The notes under the pieces are model-generated. The model was not told the origin of the DNA and did not search any database. It saw only the letters and a program-made list of their open reading frames with translations. From Welwitschia mirabilis (Eukaryota; Gnetophyta; Gnetopsida; Welwitschiales): a stretch of DNA of 26,946 bases. Of this stretch, positions 21,070-26,946 are shown one piece after another. The number at the start of each line of letters is the position of its first letter. Position 1 is the stretch's first letter. The translations under genes and the position numbers were made by a program. The stretch covers positions 249,265,685 to 249,292,630 of the forward strand of contig JBOZIK010000001.1 in NCBI GenBank assembly GCA_051453625.1, given 5' to 3'.

Positions 21070-23195
21070 ATCATAAAGCTATCATTGATTTTCTATTATT
21101 TAGTTAATTAAAAGAATTAGAAATGAAGAAACCTAAGGAATATCAAGGGAATTATTCTTACTTAATAAGATTAGTTTGATTTGATGGAAATCTCGAAGAC
21201 CTAGTTAGGTAGTAAAGGAATCAAAAGAGGTAAAGGTATTTTGTTGGATTTTGAAATCTATTAAGTTAACCTTTGGAATCTCTCTCTAGTATTATGACTT
21301 AATTTTTAGTAAACCATTGGTTTTTAATTATTCATGATAGGATTTGCTAAAAGTCTTTATTATATATTTAAAAGTAAAATTTCTTTCTATTAAAATTTCT
21401 TATAAGTGTAATTTTTTCTTTAATGCTTTTACCAATTAAGGTTTTGTTTTTTAAAAATTTTGTAACTAAACATAGAAGAGAAAATCTTTATATTTAGATA
21501 CTTTTTAGTAATATTATTATTTCCTTTTTATGGCTTTCTTAAAATCCTTCCTATAGTTAGTTTTATCTCATACTACAAAAGTAATTTGCACTAACTCAAT
21601 AAAAGACTTTTATTATATTTTGGGTTATTCCTTTTTGGGAATTCTAAAGAGTGTGAGACTGAGGATTCAAATAAAAAATTAATAATGAAGAGAAATAGGA
21701 ATAACAAAATTTCAGAATTATAATGGATTTCATACTTAGATAAAAAATAGTCATCAAAACATTCATATTGTTTCTATTTAAAAATTAAACTATAACTTTT
21801 ACTCATGAGGAACTAGATTAGTGACAAAGAATAATTCATTTGAACATATAAAGAGGCATACTAAAATTGAAATGTAATGAATGCTTTAAAATATTCTTGC
21901 ATAGTTTGTATCCCTATAATAAATCTAGAATACCCATGCTTCATAATGAAACTATAACAAAAATCAAATATGAAGGCTCATTGTAAGTGACTAATATTCT
22001 TAAACATAAAATAACTAAAGTGGCCTTCTTTAAAAATTATAAATAAATAAAAGGTAAATCTCAAAGAAAAGAAATATTTTCAATATTAAAACCATCATTC
22101 ACAATAAAACCATTTATACAAAATAAATCCATTATAGAATACAAAAATCCCACTGAAAAAAAAGAAGCCCATTGTAGAAATGGAGGAGTTCATTTAGGAA
22201 AAAGAAAAGTGAAAATCTAGTATAAAAAATATTTCTAAAACTTCTACCATTAATATCCTTCAAGAAAAAATGAAATAACTAAAGGAAAATATTAAAAGGT
22301 CTAGAAAACATTTGAGATTCACTAGAAACAAATATACAAATAAATGTTAACTATATTATAGACCTAAAATTATGTCTGGAAATACAAACTTTTATAAAAC
22401 TAATAACTTATACAACATAACATTAAAAACCTTTATATTCAACTTCATTACTCCTTTTCTTTATCCTAAAATCTATAGAGTTAGTGTCTTAAAAGCTCAA
22501 TTTTTTGAATAAGGCCTAAGTTCATGCTCACAATGCTTTTTAGAGTTGAATGCATCGAAACCCCCTTATTTTATGTTTTTTAGATACTCTCTCTCTCTTC
22601 CCCACTTTGATTTAATTTTAATGCTAAATCATCTTTGCAATGGACTTTCCTCACCTTTTTTTTCTTTTCTTCATAATTTAGCCTATGTTCGCTTCTTATT
22701 CCTCCATGTTTTTATCCTATAATAACATAATGTTTCAATTCATTACTTATTGAAATGCACTATAGACTCAAGAAAATGCAATAAAAACACAACATTTTCA
22801 ACATCTTTTTAGAAATACATCTATAGACTAAGAAAATAATGTCAAAAATACAATAAAAAGAAAAGCAAAGGAATAAACTTTCACATGTTAAAACCTTAGG
22901 CTATCATTGCTACTAATAATGTTTAGTAATGATTTCAAGGTTGTCTTTATGTGGAAAAAATGGCTAAGAAACATTTTTAAAAATGCAAAGGTAAAAACAA
23001 TGGCACTTTAGCTATGAATAATGCTGATAAGATTACCATTACTACTTGAAGAAGCCATGAAGGTCATTGAAGAGTGTAGGCTATTTAGTGTCTCTACTTT
23101 TATAGAGTCTTTATAATACAACATTAAGAGAGAGAGAGAAGATAAAGAGTCATATTATGTAGAAGGAGAATGTGAGAAAGACAAAGAGAGGTAGT

Positions 23196-23210
23196 GGAAG
23201 GGGAGGCTAA
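23196..23210 (+). other. Polypurine tract before the third long LTR
   Basis: ggaaggggagg (23196-23206) followed by ctaa lies directly before the LTR start TGTTTTGAAG. This is the best-preserved purine tract in the array. Confidence 0.8.
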
Positions 23211-24535
23211 TGTTTTGAAGATAATGTGAATGAAGGGCATGTAGAAGCCAAGAAAATGACACTTTACCCACATGTAGTAAATCAATTTTGAAAAAGGGTG
23301 AAGCTCTTTGGGTCATGTGGTGGAGACTTATGAAAAAAAAGATTTAGCTTGCTTGAAATTTAAAAAAGAAAAATTCAATTAGTTAAAAATTTAAGAATGA
23401 GTAAAGATATGAAAGGAAAAATACTTAAAAATTTGATTGCTTAGGTATTTATATCCTTAAGGTATAATTTAAAAGGGTAAAATGTTATGTTAAATAATAG
23501 AGACATACATATATTCTTAACTTTAGATTTAATGTGTAGATAAATATATATATATATATATGTAAACTTACAACAAAATGAATAAAATAATAATATAAAA
23601 TAATATAAGTTAAGAAATAGAAAATAATAGAAACTCATATAATGAAATGGATTTGAGCATGAAAACGTAATAATACAAGGTATCATTAGCTCATAGTTTA
23701 GTTGGTTTATATGCTTTAGAAGACTTTAATAAATGTTTTCATTTTAACTTCAAAATTTAGTCATACACATCTTACTACTAAATTGTTAAACTTAGTTTTA
23801 TACTTTCATATCTAGTATAATTTATAATGTCTACTAGTTTTGCATTTAACTCTTATAAAAGGGATTTTGTAAACATCATTGTATTCATTAGAGATATAAA
23901 ATATTAAAAACACCTAGGGGTCGTGTACATACTATAACTCAAACCTTATTAAAATTATGAGAAAATATAAGAGAAAATGGGCCTTACCACAATAATTAAA
24001 AAATAATTGGAAAAGGAATCACATTGGTTTTTAAATAGTTAAAGACATACAATATTTAGAATTAGGTAACATTCAAGATAAATACAATTTTAATGATAAT
24101 TAAATGAAATATTTATTTAGCTTTTTTAATGATTAGTTTATGCCTCTAAAACTAGTATAATAAAATTACATGAAAAGTAGAAGAGAAAAGGGAAATCAAA
24201 TGGTAACTTAGAATAGAAAAAATAACACTAATTAAGTATAATACCTATGTATTATGTTTTACTGCTAAGCTAATAACCTAACCTTGGAACATAAGAAAAC
24301 TGAACTAAACTCCATTTAAAGTATTAAAAACTATATAGTATAAGAAAAGAGTATGATCATACATTACATAACTTTAATAACTTATAATTTTAATTAATGA
24401 TTTATGGCTATAATATTATTTTCTTAATGATATGCACAATACAATGATAGAAAAATAGTATTATAGATCTATCTTTAAGTTAACTGTAAAGACCATATTT
24501 TATAAATTTACATTGATCTGAGTATTGTACCCATT
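23211..24535 (+). mobile_element. Third long LTR, 5' part only
   Basis: It starts TGTTTTGAAGATAATG after the purine tract and matches the first 1.3 kb of the other two LTRs, including ataagagaaaa followed by the gggcctta type block. Similarity stops near 24535 (after gagtattgtacccatt), where a different, GC-richer repeat begins. The rest of the LTR is either displaced beyond the window by that insertion or deleted. It contains an AT repeat at 23544-23561. Confidence 0.8.
23544..23561. repeat. (AT)n microsatellite
   Basis: There are nine alternating AT units inside the third long LTR. Confidence 0.9.
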
Positions 24536-25248
24536 GTTGCACTTCTAATTTATGTTTATTTAATGGGATTTTATGATTTGTTTTGCAGGACTTTTACATA
24601 GGTTTAGGTGCAATTCTAAGGATTTTGAAGATACAATAGGAAATCTTAGAAATGTATAATTATTACCCAATTTTAATTTATTAAAGTTACATTCTGATGC
24701 ACAGAGATTTGGAGTAGAATTATTGATAAAAATTCTAAGTTTCTCTTTAAGAAAATTATTAAAAAAGATTGTCATCCCCTCTGTCATCTAGACAACAGGT
24801 AGGACGATGACAGCTGACATGGACTACTGAGTTGCCTAATGAATCACCTGTTAAGTTAACTTTTATGAAGCTCTATCATCCACATCATTATCTAGATGAC
24901 CTGATAGGATGACACTGATATATAACCAACTCCAATAGCCAACCCTTGACTGTTCCATCTGTTTGTTACCTGTAAATGAATGTGTCTATCATGCCTTCTG
25001 TCTGCCATTTTTTGCTATGTGTTCCTACAAATAAATCCCCTTTGACTCTGCACTAAAAATTCTCATGATAAGAGATAAAAGGGCGGGAAATCCATCTTAA
25101 GTGTTGCAGAAAGATGTGCACTTAGTGGAGGGCTCTGTATCTGCCATTGAGACTTGGTTGTTTTGTAACCAAGATGCTTGTTACTCATTCTTAATATAAA
25201 CTTTGTTTTATTTTCATGTTTTCATTGTAGATTTTCTAATGATCCTTA
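24536..25248 (+). mobile_element. LTR-like segment, GC-richer than its surroundings
   Basis: It interrupts the third long LTR. A TATA-like site (ctacaaataaa, 25025-25035) is followed by the leader block cagaaagatgt and ccattgagac (near 25108-25153), matching 731-900 in the same orientation. The segment 24775-24920 is built on repeated gtcatctaga and gatgac motifs. Near the end, cattcttaatataaactttg looks like a polyadenylation region. A gap at 25249 hides the expected LTR end and primer site, so neither the superfamily nor the exact end can be given. The minus-strand frame at 24560-24787 is not recognisable. Confidence 0.5.
25025..25035 (+). promoter_or_regulatory. TATA-like site of the LTR-like segment
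   Basis: ctacaaataaa is aligned with ctataaataaa at 737-747 in the other copy, with a pyrimidine-rich stretch downstream in both. Confidence 0.45.
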
Positions 25249-25356
25249 NNNNNNNNNNNNNNNNNNNNNNNNNNNNNNNNNNNNNNNNNNNNNNNNNNNN
25301 NNNNNNNNNNNNNNNNNNNNNNNNNNNNNNNNNNNNNNNNNNNNNNNNNNNNNNNN
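25249..25356. other. Assembly gap (108 N)
   Basis: This is a run of N. It hides the junction between the LTR-like segment and the following sequence, where a primer site would be expected. Confidence 0.99.
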
Positions 25357-26192
25357 TTTCATTTAGATTAGTTATATTTTGCATTTGCATTATAACTTTT
25401 ATTTCTTGCATTATTCTTTATTTTTGATTTCTATTATTCTTTTATAAATCAATCCAAGTCTCATCTCATAGTCTTCAACATGAATACAATATTTCAAGTT
25501 TAATTTCACTCATACTAGTGTGTTATATTGTCTAAGATATCTATTTATTTTATGAATGACATAATCCTTTTGAACTTAATCACTTACACAAATACACATT
25601 GCAATAGATTAGCACAATTACCAGGGAAGGCTATTGAGGAGTAAAAGGGTTGTCACTATTCAGATGAGTATATCAGACATTTGTTCAGTTATTTATTTAT
25701 AGTGACATTATACTTTATTAGGAATTTTAGGTTTTGTTTGTACTTTTTTTGAGTTTCGGTTTTTGTTTTTGAATTTTATTTTTCTGTAGTAAATTAGTCT
25801 CTATTGTCTTGTTGGTCATCTAGATGATAAGGTGGATGATAGTCTAATACTTGTTAATCTATTTTTATTTTCTAGTTTCTTTATGTGTGTCATCTCCTCT
25901 ATCATATCCATGATAGACATGACAATAATGTTGTTTTTTATTTGTTTTCTATTGTTTTCTGGTTGTAGAATAATGTGTAAAATCAGTCTAGAAAAGGTGT
26001 ATCAAAGGAAAAGGACTATTAACAAAAGAAAGTATTAGATACGGATAGTTTAGTTTTAGGAACACAAACTCTAGGTGCATACATTATATGTTTTCCAAAC
26101 TTATTTTATTTATACAACATTAAAACTCGATCATCTCTAATCACCTATCTTCATCTTGAACTAAGGTTCTCTTCTTCTCATTCTTCTCAAAA
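25357..26192 (+). other. AT-rich leader-like stretch, unassigned
   Basis: There is no recognisable coding. The palindrome tcatctagatga (25816-25827) and the block gtcatctcctctatcat (about 25888-25904) echo gtcatcccctctgtcat in the LTR-like segment at 24773-24789. If that segment is a 5' LTR, this is the untranslated leader of its element. The open frame at 25832-26038 is hydrophobic and resembles nothing known to me. Confidence 0.35.
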
Positions 26193-26384
26193 ATGAATAG
26201 AGATATAAAGACCCTTGATAAGATATATGATAAAAAAAAAGAAAAAAAAACCCTGAGATTTATAATAGTAAAATACTTCAAGAACTATTTGCTAAAAAAA
26301 GAAAAAGAATTCAAGGAGGATGATAAGGAAACACTTAGAGAGTTTTTTGCAAAAAGAGTGAGACTAAAAAAAAAAAAATATTAA
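26193..26384 (+). pseudogene. Unrecognised Lys/Glu-rich open frame, possible start of a decayed element protein
   Basis: This is a 63-residue frame starting MNRDIKTLDKIYDKK, very rich in Lys and Glu, with A-runs of 9 to 13 bases that invite frameshifts. It contains KEDDKETLREFFAKR, which reads more like real protein than neighbouring chance frames. It follows a leader-like stretch and precedes the longer interrupted frame at 26566. A decayed retrotransposon gag-like protein is possible from context only. I recognise no domain. Confidence 0.25.
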
Positions 26385-26460
26385 GAGTAGGGTTTAGATC
26401 CATTCCTCTCTTCAACCATCTTATTATTTCCCTTTTCCTTTTTAAAATCCATATAGAACT

Positions 26461-26946
26461 AATAATGAAAATCTTAGGGATTCAACCTCATAAAATCACT
26501 TTTACCCATCCCATTCATCCCCCATGAACTACTACAAAGAATAAAATGATTCAATAAAAGGAAAAATGAAGACAATGATAAAGAACCAACAAAATGCCAA
26601 CAAAATCATAGAACATACCAACAACAAACTAAAAAGGTTGGTTGAGATCCTTCAACAAAATCTATTACAAAATTAAGGATCTTTTCTAATGTCAAATCCT
26701 CAAACCTACCTTTCTACATCTTACCTTAAGGAAAATAAGAACAACTTATGAATGAATGATAATGATTCTTATTTCCAAATTGAGAATAAAATTTTAGATT
26801 AAACTTCATCATCCTACTCATTAAGAAATGAGTAAAAGGGAGACAATAATAATTCAATTATATCTTTTAATAATGAATATGAGGATGGCTATTTAGATGA
26901 TGATGTTGAGGTGTTAGAAAACCATTCATTATATGAATAATAAATT
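26461..26946 (+). pseudogene. Interrupted coding-like frame running off the window edge
   Basis: One frame stays readable for about 160 codons with seven or so stops. Pieces include MKTMIKNQQNANKIIEHTN, then KLKRLVEILQQNLLQN, and near the end EYEDGYLDDDVEVLENHS. The composition (many Asn, Gln, Glu, Asp, Lys; a helical amphipathic stretch followed by an acidic one) is protein-like and differs from the Phe/Leu/Tyr-rich chance frames elsewhere. A Gln/Asn-rich coil followed by a linker is common near the end of plant gag proteins, which is why I suspect a retrotransposon, but no zinc knuckle or other signature lies in the window. Confidence 0.3.

Larger units (their letters stand above)
20426..23210 (+). 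mobile_element. Second internal region, non-coding (about 2.8 kb)
   Basis: It is collinear with 14256-17075 from the primer site to the purine tract and of nearly equal length. The 60-codon open frame at 20929-21111 covers the hairpin region. The first unit has stops and indels at the same place, so it is not a conserved protein. No retrotransposon protein motif is visible. Confidence 0.78.

Noticed and set aside
20929-21111. 60-codon frame in the second interior as a conserved small protein
   Set aside because: The matching region of the first interior has stops and length changes, so only the DNA-level hairpin is conserved.
24575-24600. ttgttttgcagg, resembling a splice acceptor before an exon
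   Set aside because: The following plus-strand frame closes within about 24 codons, no donor or further exon is recognisable, and the context is an LTR-like repeat.

Overview
The window looks like a repeat-dominated intergenic stretch of a large plant nuclear genome. It is strongly AT-rich, CpG is scarce, and almost every recognisable element is a decayed LTR retrotransposon of the Ty3/gypsy type with a plant-style initiator-methionine-tRNA primer binding site. A seed plant with a bloated genome, gymnosperm-like in its old retrotransposon fossils, is my guess; nothing here fixes the species. I see no intact host gene, no rRNA, no functional tRNA and no CRISPR array. None of the open reading frames longer than 60 codons that I examined resembles a functional protein. 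The only protein families I recognise are gag-pol fossils.

Layout. Bases 1-1300: AT-rich sequence with one gap and a TATA-bearing LTR-like fragment (731-960). Bases about 1310-7246, minus strand: a Ty3/gypsy fossil in canonical order, with 5' LTR (5851-7246), primer site (5836-5847), gag with zinc knuckle, protease, reverse transcriptase, RNase H and integrase. Key residues in the zinc knuckle, protease, reverse transcriptase and integrase are destroyed, mostly by G-to-A changes on the coding strand. I could not find its 3' LTR. Bases 7308-7428: a TG microsatellite broken by a gap. Bases about 7715-9796, plus strand: the integrase tail, polypurine tract and 3' LTR of a related element, pointing the other way. 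Its LTR carries private 12-bp and roughly 60-bp tandem repeats.

Bases 9797-10798: flanking DNA with a degenerate roughly 90-bp repeat and a TG microsatellite. Bases 10799-24535, plus strand: the main feature, an array of the form LTR, internal, LTR, internal, truncated LTR, with a period near 6.2 kb. The LTRs are about 3.4 kb and the internal regions about 2.8 kb. LTR ends, primer sites and purine tracts sit where they should, but I find no protein coding in the internal regions. This fits a large non-autonomous element of the LARD kind. A palindromic hairpin sits at the same place in both internal regions.

Bases 24536-25248 are a GC-richer LTR-like segment related to 731-960, and they cut off the third long LTR. 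After a gap, 25357-26946 holds a leader-like AT-rich stretch and then a decaying coding-like region that I cannot assign.

Nothing here works together as a pathway. The logic is that of nested transposon insertions: the two gypsy elements carry, or once carried, the coding machinery, while the long-LTR element would have depended on proteins made by a partner. All similarity statements come from reading and hand alignment; no search or alignment program was run.
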